NCBI GenBank assembly: GCA_029972135.1
Contig: CP124755.1
Span: forward strand, 2,415,991-2,479,990
DNA: 64,000 nucleotides
Direction: 5' to 3'
Source of the DNA: Candidatus Thiocaldithrix dubininis
Lineage (GTDB): Bacteria > Pseudomonadota > Gammaproteobacteria > Thiotrichales > Thiotrichaceae
Under the pieces are notes generated by a model. That model made no database searches and was not told where the DNA came from. It worked only from the letters and a program-made list of their open reading frames with translations. Shown here piece after piece: positions 55,873 to 64,000 of the stretch (position 1 is its first letter; each line of letters opens with the position of its first letter). Both the position numbers and the translations under genes were made by a program.

Positions 55873-58800
55873 ATGTTGAATCGCTTAACCGAATTTTCTT
55901 TAGCACAACGCTGGCTGATTTTGGGCATTACCTTATTGCTAACGGCGTTAGGGGTACGCGCTTTCCTACAAATTCCAATTGATGCGTTTCCAGACGTGTC
56001 GACCACGCAAGTGAAGATGATTTTAAAAGCGCCGGGAATGACACCAGAGGAAGTGGAAGCGCGGATTACCCAGCCGGTCGAAACCGAATTATTAGGCATT
56101 CCCAATCAAGTAATTCTGCGTAGTGTTTCTAAATACGCGTTGGCAGATATTACGGTGGATTTTGCCGAAGGCACGGATATTTATTGGGCGCGTAGCCAAG
56201 TGGCGGAACGTTTCGCCAATGTGAAAGGCGATTTACCCGCCAATGTGAGTGGGGGACTTGCACCGATTTCTACCCCCTTATCCGAAATGTTCATGTTTAC
56301 GATTGAGGGTGATATTCCCTTGGCGGAAAAGCGTACCTTGCTCGACTGGACAATACGCCCGCAAATTCGGGCGTTACCCGGGGTAGCGGATGTGAATGCC
56401 TTAGGCGGACGTGTGACCACCTTTGAAGTCACACCTGATTTAACGGCATTGAATGCCCGCAATTTAACACTAGAGGATTTGCGGTCAGCATTAGAAATGA
56501 ATATCCGCAACGATGGTGCGGGGCGGGTAGATGAAGGCGAAGAAACGTGGGTGGTGCGTATTGAAGGCGGCATTAAACAACTCGACGATTTAAAACAGAT
56601 TGTGGTGAAAACCGCGAATGATGTGCCCGTCACGGTTAATGATGTGGCTAAAGTAGATTTAGGCGAACTTACACGCTATGGAGCGGTGACGCAAAACGGA
56701 CAAGGCGAAGCGGTCGAAGGTTTGGTACTCAGTTTACGCGGGGCTAATGCGGGCGAATTGATTAAAAATCTGAAAACCAAACTAGCCGCAATTCAAAAAA
56801 CCTTACCGCAAGGTGTGACGATTTCCACCTTTTATGACCGCTCGGTGTTAGTGGAAAAAGCTGTGCATACGGTTAGCAAAGCCTTAACCGAAGCTGCTAT
56901 TCTGGTTGTGATTATTTTGGTGGCCTTTTTAGGCAATATTCGCGCTGCCTTGGTGGTGGCGATCATTCTGCCTTTATCCGTGTTAGGCACGTTTATTCTC
57001 ATGCGCCAATTTGGCTTATCCGCCAATCTCATGAGTTTGGGCGGTTTAGCCATTGCCATTGGTTTGCTGGTTGATGCGGCGGTGGTGATTGTAGAAAACG
57101 TGGTGGCGCATTTAGCCCATGACGACGATCAACACGCCCCGGTGGTTAAACGGGTTAAATGGGCAGTCAAAGAAGTCTCGTCGCCGGTGAGTTCCGGTAT
57201 TCTGATTATTGCCATTGTGTTCTTACCGTTACTTTCATTAGAAGGTTTAGAAGGCAAGTTATTCGCCCCCGTCGCGTTAACCATTGTCTTCGCCTTATCT
57301 GCCTCTTTGTTATTTGCGCTGACCATTATTCCGGTTATGTCGTCTTGGTTGCTAAAACAAGCCAAGCATAACGACCCTTGGTTATTGCGTATGTCAAATT
57401 GGGTTTATGTGCCCTTACTAGACGGTGCTTTAAAACGTGCTTGGCCTGTTTACCTTCTAACCTTAGTTGTCATGTTGGGCGCGATTGCGGTGTATCCGTT
57501 AATTGGCAAAACCTTTATGCCGACGATGGAAGAAGGCGACCTGATTGTGCAATTGGAAAAATTGCCGTCGATTAGCCTCACAGAAAGCGTTAATACCGAT
57601 TTAAAAGTACAAAAAGCTTTAAAAGCTAATATCCCAGAGATTGAGCGTATTGTCGCGCGAGTCGGCTCAGACGAATTGGGCTTAGACCCGATGGGTTTAA
57701 ACGATACTGACTCCTTTGTGGTATTAAAGCCAATGGAACAATGGCGCAAACCGGATAAGGAATGGTTGCAAGAGCAAATTCGCAAGGTATTAGATCAATT
57801 TCCGGGGGTTGGCTATAACTTTACGCAGCCAATTGATATGCGCGTTTCGGAAATGCTAACCGGCAGCCGTGGCGATGTGGCTATTAAAATTTTCGGCGCA
57901 GATTTGGGCAAATTAGGCGATATTGCCCAGCAAATCGCGGGCATTTTAGAAAGCATACCCGGTAATTCGGACGTGTATACGCAGAAGAATGACGGGGTGC
58001 AATATTTGCGGGCGGAAATTGACCGACAAGCCGCTGGGCGCTTTGGCTTAAATGTAGATGATATTTCAGCGCTATTACGTACCCAATTGGAAGGCGACAT
58101 CATTGGTACAATTCAGCAAGAAGGACGGCGGATTCCCTTGCAATTACGCGGTGCAAAAGAGTTACGCACTGCCCCCACTGCCTTACAACAAATTCGTTTA
58201 ACCTTAAATGATGGGCGGGTAATTAGCCTCGATCAAGTTGCCAAACTAATTCGTACCGAAGGCCCGGTTGGCATTAAACGCGAAAACGCCAATCGCTTTG
58301 TGAGTGTGCAAAGCAATGTCGTGGGGCGTGATTTAGTCAGTTTTGTGGAAGATGCTCAACGGGCAGTCAATGAAAAGATAAAACTGCCAACAGGTTACAG
58401 CATTACTTGGGGTGGGCAATTTGAGAACCAACAACGCGCCGCGCAACGCCTAATGGTGGTTGTACCGCTGGCGCTATTGCTCATCGGCTTATTACTATTT
58501 CTCACCTTCCGCGATGTAAAGCAAACCTTGCTCGTCATGGGTAACGTGCCATTGGCGTTAGTGGGCGGCATTTTTAGCCTATGGATTTCCGGGCAATATT
58601 TATCTGTGCCTGCGTCGGTCGGCTTTATTGCTTTGCTGGGTATCGCGGTCTTAAACGGCGTGGTGTTAGTTACCTTCTTTAATCAATTACGTGAACAAGG
58701 TTATCGCGGTACGGCGGTCGTGCGGGAAGGTGCATTACGCCGCTTACGCCCAGTTTTAATGACTGCCACCATTGCCACATGGGGTTTAGTACCGCTGTTA

Positions 58801-58962
58801 TTCGCCACCGGCCCCGGTTCAGAAATTCAAAAACCTTTAGCAACTGTGGTGATTGGCGGCTTAGTTAGCTCCACAACGCTCACCTTAATTTTATTACCGC
58901 TGTTGTATCGCCAATTCATTCTCAAAGGCGAAACCTCACGCAATCCGATGGATGGAACTTAA
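55873..58962 (+). CDS. RND heavy-metal efflux pump (CusA/CzcA family)
   Basis: A 1029-residue inner-membrane proton antiporter. Family segments include FPDVSTTQVKMILKAPGMTP, the membrane helix motif GGLAIAIGLLVDAAVVIVEN with acidic residues for proton relay, FMPTMEEGDLI, and the helix 10-12 part ASVGFIALLGIAVLNGVVLV. It belongs to the heavy-metal (HME) branch by overall pattern; which metal is exported cannot be told. It is coupled to the adaptor upstream. Confidence 0.92.
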   Translation: MLNRLTEFSLAQRWLILGITLLLTALGVRAFLQIPIDAFPDVSTTQVKMILKAPGMTPEEVEARITQPVETELLGIPNQVILRSVSKYALADITVDFAEGTDIYWARSQVAERFANVKGDLPANVSGGLAPISTPLSEMFMFTIEGDIPLAEKRTLLDWTIRPQIRALPGVADVNALGGRVTTFEVTPDLTALNARNLTLEDLRSALEMNIRNDGAGRVDEGEETWVVRIEGGIKQLDDLKQIVVKTANDVPVTVNDVAKVDLGELTRYGAVTQNGQGEAVEGLVLSLRGANAGELIKNLKTKLAAIQKTLPQGVTISTFYDRSVLVEKAVHTVSKALTEAAILVVIILVAFLGNIRAALVVAIILPLSVLGTFILMRQFGLSANLMSLGGLAIAIGLLVDAAVVIVENVVAHLAHDDDQHAPVVKRVKWAVKEVSSPVSSGILIIAIVFLPLLSLEGLEGKLFAPVALTIVFALSASLLFALTIIPVMSSWLLKQAKHNDPWLLRMSNWVYVPLLDGALKRAWPVYLLTLVVMLGAIAVYPLIGKTFMPTMEEGDLIVQLEKLPSISLTESVNTDLKVQKALKANIPEIERIVARVGSDELGLDPMGLNDTDSFVVLKPMEQWRKPDKEWLQEQIRKVLDQFPGVGYNFTQPIDMRVSEMLTGSRGDVAIKIFGADLGKLGDIAQQIAGILESIPGNSDVYTQKNDGVQYLRAEIDRQAAGRFGLNVDDISALLRTQLEGDIIGTIQQEGRRIPLQLRGAKELRTAPTALQQIRLTLNDGRVISLDQVAKLIRTEGPVGIKRENANRFVSVQSNVVGRDLVSFVEDAQRAVNEKIKLPTGYSITWGGQFENQQRAAQRLMVVVPLALLLIGLLLFLTFRDVKQTLLVMGNVPLALVGGIFSLWISGQYLSVPASVGFIALLGIAVLNGVVLVTFFNQLREQGYRGTAVVREGALRRLRPVLMTATIATWGLVPLLFATGPGSEIQKPLATVVIGGLVSSTTLTLILLPLLYRQFILKGETSRNPMDGT

Positions 58963-58967
58963 TCGTT

Positions 58968-59339
58968 ATGTTATTTGCACGTTCTTTTGCCAGTGCTTTA
59001 CTGGCGCTTAGCTTAGTCGCCTGTGCCGCAACGCCTAGCGTTAACACAGATAGTTTATTTATTACCGATAATGCAGGCGCGTCGATTGCCTTTCGAAGCT
59101 TAAGGGTGGAAGGCACAACGGTAAAAGGGCAAATCCGCCGCTTAAGCCATGAACCGATTCATAGCGGGCATATTGAATATGTGGTACTCAGCGCTAATGG
59201 CGCAGTGCGCGAACAAGGGCAGGCTGAACATGGTGCAAGTTTGGGTATGCGACATAGTAAACGCAATGCTCTGTTTAGCATCCCTTTAAGTGCCCCATTA
59301 GCTACGGGTGAAAAAATTAAGCTCACTTATCAACGTTAA
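58968..59339 (+). CDS. Small lipoprotein of the RND cluster
   Basis: A 123-residue protein with a lipoprotein signal (LALSLVAC, Cys at about 19). The mature part is short and beta-rich and of no family I recognise. It lies 5 bases after the pump gene and is probably cotranscribed. It could help assemble the pump in the envelope, but nothing in the sequence proves it. Confidence 0.75.
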   Translation: MLFARSFASALLALSLVACAATPSVNTDSLFITDNAGASIAFRSLRVEGTTVKGQIRRLSHEPIHSGHIEYVVLSANGAVREQGQAEHGASLGMRHSKRNALFSIPLSAPLATGEKIKLTYQR

Positions 59340-59347
59340 CGCTCAAA

Positions 59348-59372
59348 TTAGCCAAGTGCCGAACTTGGCTAA
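59348..59372 (+). terminator. Hairpin after the RND cluster
   Basis: A 10-bp perfect stem TTAGCCAAGT / ACTTGGCTAA with a 5-base loop sits 8 bases after the lipoprotein stop. No T run follows, so it may act as an RNA-stabilising or weak terminator structure. Confidence 0.45.
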
Positions 59373-59477
59373 CCTACTGCATTAAGCTTTAGTAATTCTT
59401 ATAAAAATAACGCTATTTTTCTGATAGTTATGTTAAAATAAGCATACAAAATTTACTTATTTTGAGGCAGATAAATC

Positions 59478-59705
59478 ATGCAATATTATCAAAATTTGTC
59501 TGGCAAATCGGGCGTCAGCACTTATGCAGTCAGTGACGATGCCATTCTGGTTGAATTCCGTTCAGGCGCAACTTACTTATACACTGAAGCACAAGTGGGT
59601 AAGGCTAATTTTAGCGCCATGCAAGCCCTTGCAAAGCAAGGTAAAGGTTTAAGTAGCTTTATTGCGCGGCAAGTGCGTAAAACGTTTATGAAAAAGTTTG
59701 TTTAA
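59478..59705 (+). CDS. KTSC-like small protein
   Basis: A 75-residue protein. The order of features, SDDAILVEFRSGATYLYTEA then MQALAKQGKGLSSFIARQVR, resembles the KTSC domain, a small beta-rich domain found alone or next to nucleic-acid proteins. The signature is loose. No signal peptide. A standalone gene with AT-rich promoter-like sequence upstream (59400-59470). Confidence 0.6.
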   Translation: MQYYQNLSGKSGVSTYAVSDDAILVEFRSGATYLYTEAQVGKANFSAMQALAKQGKGLSSFIARQVRKTFMKKFV

Positions 59706-59782
59706 AACAGGGCTAATGGGAGAGCGCTTTAATCTTTTCTATACTCAGAATTGTAATGATAACAATAGGCGAGGAACAAAAG

Positions 59783-60364
59783 ATGGCAGCTAAACGCATT
59801 TTGATGTTAGTCGGCGATTATGTCGAAGATTATGAAGTTATGGTGCCTTTTCAGACTTTATTAGCAGTAGGACACAGCGTACACGCGGTTTGCCCTGATA
59901 AATCAGAAGGCGAAAAAATACGCACCGCCATTCACGATTTTGAAGGCGATCAAACTTATAGTGAAAAGCCCGGGCATAACTTTGTATTAAATTTTACCTT
60001 TGCTGATGTGCAAGCAGACAGTTATGACGCATTGGTTATTCCGGGTGGACGTGCGCCCGAATATATCCGTCTGAATCCGAAAGTGTTGGCAATTGTGCGT
60101 CATTTTGCGCAAGCCAATAAACCGATTGCTGCGGTATGTCACGGGGCGCAGGTGTTAGCAGCGGCTGACGTGTTAACGGGCAAAGCTTGTTCGGCTTATC
60201 CTGCGGTCGCACCTGATGTTAATCGTGCAGGTGGCACGTATATGGATATTCCAGTCGATCAAGCTTATGTCGATGGCAATCTAGTAACCGCGCCTGCTTG
60301 GCCAGCGCATCCCGATTGGTTAGCTAAATTCTTGAAAGTGCTAGGCACAAAAATCGAGCTTTAA
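59783..60364 (+). CDS. DJ-1/PfpI family protein
   Basis: A 193-residue protein from the ATG at 59783, with GAGGAA upstream. It keeps the nucleophile elbow [10 protein letters not shown] (Cys), the Glu of [11 protein letters not shown] and the [11 protein letters not shown] loop. Relatives act as chaperones, deglycase-like enzymes or proteases under stress; the exact activity is open. It precedes the sirtuin gene by 50 bases. Confidence 0.9.
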   Translation: MAAKRILMLVGDYVEDYEVMVPFQTLLAVGHSVHAVCPDKSEGEKIRTAIHDFEGDQTYSEKPGHNFVLNFTFADVQADSYDALVIPGGRAPEYIRLNPKVLAIVRHFAQANKPIAAVCHGAQVLAAADVLTGKACSAYPAVAPDVNRAGGTYMDIPVDQAYVDGNLVTAPAWPAHPDWLAKFLKVLGTKIEL

Positions 60365-60374
60365 GCCCTATCTG

Positions 60375-60398
60375 CGCTAAGATAGCTTTATCTTAGCG
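60375..60398 (+). terminator. Hairpin between DJ-1 and sirtuin genes
   Basis: A 10-bp perfect stem CGCTAAGATA / TATCTTAGCG closes a GCTT loop, followed by TTAGC. It may end the DJ-1 transcript. Confidence 0.45.
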
Positions 60399-60414
60399 TT
60401 AGCACAGCCACCTT

Positions 60415-61134
60415 ATGAAAAAGCAATATCGTAATATCGTTATTCTCACCGGCGCGGGCATTTCTGCTGAATCCGGAATTCAAACGTTTCGCGCCTCCGA
60501 TGGCTTATGGCATAACCACCGCATTGAAGATGTTGCCACGCCAGAAGGCTTTAAGCGTAATCCCGCCTTAGTGCATGAATTCTATAATGAGCGTCGCCGC
60601 CAATTACAGGCTGACAACATTCAACCCAATGCCGCACATTTGGCTTTGGCGCGTTTAGGACGAGAATTTCCGGGCAAAGTGTTGCTGGTAACGCAAAATG
60701 TAGACGACTTGCACGACCGCGCCGGAAGCCAAAACCTGATTCACATGCACGGCGAATTAAACAAAGTGCGTTGCGTCAAAACTGAGCGTGTGTATGAATG
60801 GCATAGCGATGTCGACACTAAAACCCCGTGTGAATGCTGCCCCACCATTGGCCATTTGCGCCCGCATATTGTTTGGTTTGGCGAAATGCCGTTTCAGATG
60901 GAAATGATTTATGACGCGCTGATTGACTGCGATTTATTTATCTCGATTGGCACATCCGGCAATGTGTATCCCGCTGCGGGCTTTGTGCAAGTGGCTAATG
61001 AAATCGGCGCGCATACTATTGAATTAAACCTCGACCCCAGCCAAACCAGCGACCGCTTCGCTGAATCTAAGTTAGGGAAAGCTTCGGTGTTAGTACCACA
61101 ATACGTGGACGAGTTACTAGCCATGCGCAACTAA
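60415..61134 (+). CDS. cobB: NAD-dependent protein deacylase, Sir2 family
   Basis: A 239-residue sirtuin. NAD site [14 protein letters not shown], catalytic His in [17 protein letters not shown], and [10 protein letters not shown] are all visible. The pair Tyr and Arg in FYNERRRQL matches class III (SIRT5/CobB-like) enzymes that remove succinyl and other acidic acyl groups. The Cys region RCVKTERV ... CECCP suggests a partly kept zinc site. Confidence 0.93.
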   Translation: MKKQYRNIVILTGAGISAESGIQTFRASDGLWHNHRIEDVATPEGFKRNPALVHEFYNERRRQLQADNIQPNAAHLALARLGREFPGKVLLVTQNVDDLHDRAGSQNLIHMHGELNKVRCVKTERVYEWHSDVDTKTPCECCPTIGHLRPHIVWFGEMPFQMEMIYDALIDCDLFISIGTSGNVYPAAGFVQVANEIGAHTIELNLDPSQTSDRFAESKLGKASVLVPQYVDELLAMRN

Positions 61135-61210
61135 CCTTAAACTCTATAAGTGAAATCTAACGAACCTGTCTACGCTTGCTATGCTGTTAGCAAATCTTTA
61201 GGAGGGTTTT

Positions 61211-62002
61211 ATGATTTTTCGCCAATTATTTGAGACAGATTCCAGCACTTATACCTATTTACTCGCCTGCGAACAAACCGGCGAATGCGTGTTAATTGAC
61301 CCGGTGATTGATACCGTCGCTCGCGATTTAAAGGTTTTGCAAGAATACGGTTTAAAGCTGACTTATACTTTGGAAACGCATATTCACGCGGATCATTTAA
61401 GCGGTGGACGCAAATTGCGCGAGTACACGGGTTGTAAAATCGTCGTTCCGGCAATGGATCAATTAGGTTGCGCGGATTTAGGTGTAACGGAAGGGACACC
61501 ATTTCGCGTGGGTAATTTGGAATTACACCCCTTGTATACGCCCGGTCATACCAGCACGCACCACGCGTATTTATTCGACAATGGTATGCAAAAGGTCTTG
61601 TTTACGGGGGATGCGTTGTTGATCGAAGCGTGCGGGCGTACCGATTTTCAATCTGGTAATCCACAGCACTTATATCAAAGCATTACCCAGAAATTTTTTA
61701 CGCTGCCGGATGAAACACTGGTTTACCCTGCACATGACTATGAAGGGCGACAAATCAGCACGATTGGGCAGGAAAAAATCCGTAATCCGCGTCTGAACGA
61801 AGGCAAGAGTGAAACGGAATTTGTGGCGATTATGCACGGTTTAAATCTGCCCTATCCGCGCAAAATCGACTTTGCTGTGCCCGGCAATCTGCAATGCGGT
61901 CAATGCCCTGAGAATGTACCAGAACAATATCGCGGCCCTTGCGATGTCAGTATCGCGCCAGAAGCCTTGTGGCAGTTGCCGATTGTCGGCGACCAAGGCT
62001 AA
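61211..62002 (+). CDS. Persulfide dioxygenase (ETHE1-like metallo-beta-lactamase fold)
   Basis: A 263-residue enzyme of the persulfide dioxygenase group. The metal site is THIHADHLSGG, with later His in PGHTSTHH and Asp in FTGDALLIEACGRTDFQ, a block typical of these dioxygenases. It would oxidise glutathione persulfide to sulfite, which fits a sulfur-oxidising host with the nearby cys genes. AGGAGGG lies just before the ATG. The last 40 residues with paired Cys (QCGQCPEN) are a C-terminal addition. Confidence 0.9.
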   Translation: MIFRQLFETDSSTYTYLLACEQTGECVLIDPVIDTVARDLKVLQEYGLKLTYTLETHIHADHLSGGRKLREYTGCKIVVPAMDQLGCADLGVTEGTPFRVGNLELHPLYTPGHTSTHHAYLFDNGMQKVLFTGDALLIEACGRTDFQSGNPQHLYQSITQKFFTLPDETLVYPAHDYEGRQISTIGQEKIRNPRLNEGKSETEFVAIMHGLNLPYPRKIDFAVPGNLQCGQCPENVPEQYRGPCDVSIAPEALWQLPIVGDQG

Positions 62003-62016
62003 GCGCATTTGCTCAT

Positions 62017-62043
62017 GATTACCGCCTGCTGCCAGCGGTAATC
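62017..62043. terminator. Bidirectional hairpin between persulfide dioxygenase and GIY-YIG genes
   Basis: A 9-bp perfect stem GATTACCGC / GCGGTAATC with a 9-base loop between convergent genes, followed by TTTAGG on the plus strand. Confidence 0.55.
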
Positions 62044-62050
62044 TTTAGGC

Positions 62051-62698
62051 TTATCCCTCATCTTCATTCTCAACCGCATGAAATTCTTCGTAAATTTCTT
62101 TGACCGTTTTATTGCCAAACCACCAATACGGTGAAGGTTGAATGGGTGCGCCTTGCGGCAACTGTAATAAGTGGCGGGTCGCTTCCGTCAATGAGCAAAC
62201 CTTACCTTGCAGATTGACTTTCTTTTCATCTGCAACGGTTACTTGTAGTTGTCCATTTTTGGCAATCAGTACCGAACCTGCGGGTATGCCTAATTCGTAA
62301 AAATTCATGTGGGGGCGATGATGGCGTTTAAAGGTTTGGGCTGAGTGTTTGTCAGCCGCTGCTATTTCTGCTTCCATTTGTTGTTCAAACTGTGTGGTGA
62401 TGTCATCTACCCGCAGTAGTTTTAATATGGCAATGGCTTGGTCAGGTTCGATTTCAAAAAACTCACGATTGGGATTGACGCGGTTTTTCTTAAAGGCAGT
62501 GTGTAGGGCTTTTTCTACTTCGGCTGCGTTTTTCACCTGACAGGCAAACGCGCATTCAAAGGGAAACGGAACGCCTGTGCTGTAGAGTTGGCGTAGGCGT
62601 GCATTCACTTCGAGTTGGGTGGTTTTGCCGATTTTGACCAAGTTGGGAATGGCGGGGTTGGTCAGGACGTAGACGATTTGGGAGCTGTTATCTGTCAT
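62051..62698 (-). CDS. GIY-YIG nuclease family protein
   Basis: A 215-residue protein. The N-terminal 90 residues look like a T5orf172/GIY-YIG nuclease domain (VYVLTNPAIPNLVKIGKTTQ, then AEVEKALHTAFKKNRVNP and REFFEI with the metal-binding Glu). The C-terminal part (about 150-210) resembles a DUF4357-like module. It overlaps the upstream specificity-like gene by 4 bases, which suggests one restriction-type operon. Confidence 0.82.
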   Translation of the reverse strand: MTDNSSQIVYVLTNPAIPNLVKIGKTTQLEVNARLRQLYSTGVPFPFECAFACQVKNAAEVEKALHTAFKKNRVNPNREFFEIEPDQAIAILKLLRVDDITTQFEQQMEAEIAAADKHSAQTFKRHHRPHMNFYELGIPAGSVLIAKNGQLQVTVADEKKVNLQGKVCSLTEATRHLLQLPQGAPIQPSPYWWFGNKTVKEIYEEFHAVENEDEG

Positions 62699-64000
62699 AG
62701 TGTTTCGTCCTGTAAGAACGGTTGAAGGTAAGCTAGCGCGGCGGCTTCTGAATCTTCAATCGCAATTTCGACCGCACGTTTGGCAGCTTCGAGTAGTAAC
62801 TTAGATTTTTTTGTATAGATAATAGACTGATGAATAACCTCAGATATTTCCTGTTGATGTTCTAATAAAATATTGGGAACTTGTAAATTAAGCAGTTCTT
62901 TTTCGTCAAAGCGTGGATGATTTGAACCATCTTGTGACCATTTAAAAATAATTTGTGGCAAAATAGAACGAAGATAAACCATTAATGTCGCCACATTCAT
63001 TTTTCCTATTGGTTTAAGTACTATAAATTCCGTTGAGGCAACCATTGGTACATGGCAATCGTGTAAAACCAAAGCAATTTCTTTTAAATATGAACGCAAA
63101 CGAGAAACAATAATTTGACCTTCGGAGAGTACTTTTTTTGTGCTTGAAATAGATTCTGGATAAACCAATTCTTTATCAGCATCTAAAAAAGGCGATAATG
63201 CGTCGGTTAAATCATAGTTTTGTACTACTTGAGTTTTAATTGCAGTCTCAGGTTGCCATAATTCCCGAACAGACTCGAACATATCCTTGACTTTTCCACA
63301 CTCTAGCTGGTTTAGCAAGTATACTGCACTCGCTTTCTCAGGGTGGAAATACTCAGCATCCAAACGCCCGGCCGCAAAAACCTCTGACGATTTACGTTCA
63401 TAACTTAAAGCAGGTGTAGGTTGCCAGTTTTCTAAGCTTAGGGTTTTTAGTAGAATTTGCTCGGCTTGTTGTTGCTGTATCACTGATTGCCTTTGCAACT
63501 TGAAAATATTATCAAAGATTTCTTCTAATGCAGATAGCATATTTTCAGATAGATGTGGTACAGGTAGTGAATAGAGATCATCTTTTGCAATATAACTTAC
63601 TAATAAATTCGTTTTAAGACGATTTTTAAGTGCCTGTCCATATTTGGATGTTAAGTATGGAATTAATAAAAAACGATGTTTAGGATTTTTGGTATTTAAC
63701 TTAAAGCATGTTCCCGTTACAAGTGTTTTTTCAGGAAAGTCATCAGGAACAAAGGCAATCTTTTCAGCTTTCCCTTTAACTTCTATAAGAATTTCTCCAT
63801 GCTGAATACGACCCTTAGGATAGCGCTCCCAATCATTTTGATGAACACAAATCATTGACTCTTTATTTATAAAAGGAGTATTAATATCTGCTGATTGTAG
63901 AAAAAAGGGGTAATCGTTTAATATGCCTTGGCTTTGCTCTATAGCTTCTGTAGTTTCATAAACAACTCGATACCCATCTTTAACAAGACTTCCTAAGGTC
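62695..64000 (-). CDS. hsdS: Restriction specificity subunit-like (HsdS) protein, partial
   Basis: The frame stays open to the window edge, so the 5' end is missing; 434 residues are visible. It has the two-half layout of S subunits: a DNA-recognition part, a coiled conserved helix (LEEIFDNIFKLQRQSVIQQQ), a second recognition part starting near residue 210 of the visible protein, and a final helix (EAAKRAVEIAIEDSEAAALA). The DNA is AT-rich compared with neighbours, as is common in exchangeable recognition domains. Its methyltransferase should lie beyond the right edge. Confidence 0.75.
   Translation of the reverse strand, partial: TLGSLVKDGYRVVYETTEAIEQSQGILNDYPFFLQSADINTPFINKESMICVHQNDWERYPKGRIQHGEILIEVKGKAEKIAFVPDDFPEKTLVTGTCFKLNTKNPKHRFLLIPYLTSKYGQALKNRLKTNLLVSYIAKDDLYSLPVPHLSENMLSALEEIFDNIFKLQRQSVIQQQQAEQILLKTLSLENWQPTPALSYERKSSEVFAAGRLDAEYFHPEKASAVYLLNQLECGKVKDMFESVRELWQPETAIKTQVVQNYDLTDALSPFLDADKELVYPESISSTKKVLSEGQIIVSRLRSYLKEIALVLHDCHVPMVASTEFIVLKPIGKMNVATLMVYLRSILPQIIFKWSQDGSNHPRFDEKELLNLQVPNILLEHQQEISEVIHQSIIYTKKSKLLLEAAKRAVEIAIEDSEAAALAYLQPFLQDETL

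Overview
The window looks like a chromosomal segment of a gammaproteobacterium with sulfur metabolism, probably a Thiothrix/Thiolinea-like member of the Thiotrichales. This is inferred from gene order (dksA-gluQ, accB-accC-prmA), an assimilatory cysJ-cysH-cysI cluster with an APS-type reductase, a persulfide dioxygenase, and general protein character. It is not based on rRNA, and no rRNA, tRNA or CRISPR array was seen.

Layout. 1-4.1 kb: end of an aquaporin gene, holA, a small unknown, an exported peptidoglycan-binding repeat protein and a DmeF-like metal exporter with a long His-Asp tract. 4.17-17.6 kb: the centrepiece, which I read as a retron of the ARM/WHSWIM (type XIII) class. Two tandem copies of a structured msr-msd-like RNA lie upstream of four tightly packed genes: HEAT protein with BRCT domain, giant beta-propeller plus HEAT protein, winged-helix/SWIM zinc-finger protein, and retron reverse transcriptase. 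The two RNAs share msr, loop and flanks but carry unrelated 35-bp msd stems. 17.7-24.9 kb: EF-hand/cystatin-like exported protein, then core genes aroQ, accB, accC, prmA, a zinc-ribbon protein, dksA and gluQ. 24.9-29.1 kb: alpha/beta hydrolase, small HEAT protein, DUF1439-like protein, Cys/His-rich membrane protein and a two-component system.

29.1-39.0 kb is an accessory island. It holds a NERD-helicase whose 5' end was removed at an IS200/IS605 element (tnpA, tnpB), a ribbon-helix-helix-like protein, a CHAT protease-NTPase-repeat protein with 13 tandem 41-residue units, an EACC1-like partner, a Phd/VapC toxin-antitoxin pair, and a DUF559 gene bracketed by inverted G/C-rich repeats. 39.0-47.8 kb: methionine gamma-lyase divergent from cysJHI with a palindromic candidate operator between them, small unknowns, murB and a beta-hydroxyacid dehydrogenase. 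47.7-54.6 kb: Fic protein, a type III restriction-modification operon interrupted by a decayed DUF1016 nuclease gene, and a membrane-anchored LuxR-type regulator. 54.8-62.0 kb: an RND metal efflux pair with a small lipoprotein, a KTSC-like protein, DJ-1/PfpI, sirtuin and persulfide dioxygenase. 62.0-64.0 kb: GIY-YIG protein and a specificity-subunit-like protein running off the window.

Defence-type modules are therefore stacked here: retron, CHAT/EACC1, NERD-helicase, type III R-M, TA, Fic, and probably another R-M locus at the right edge. They are interleaved with ordinary core genes.
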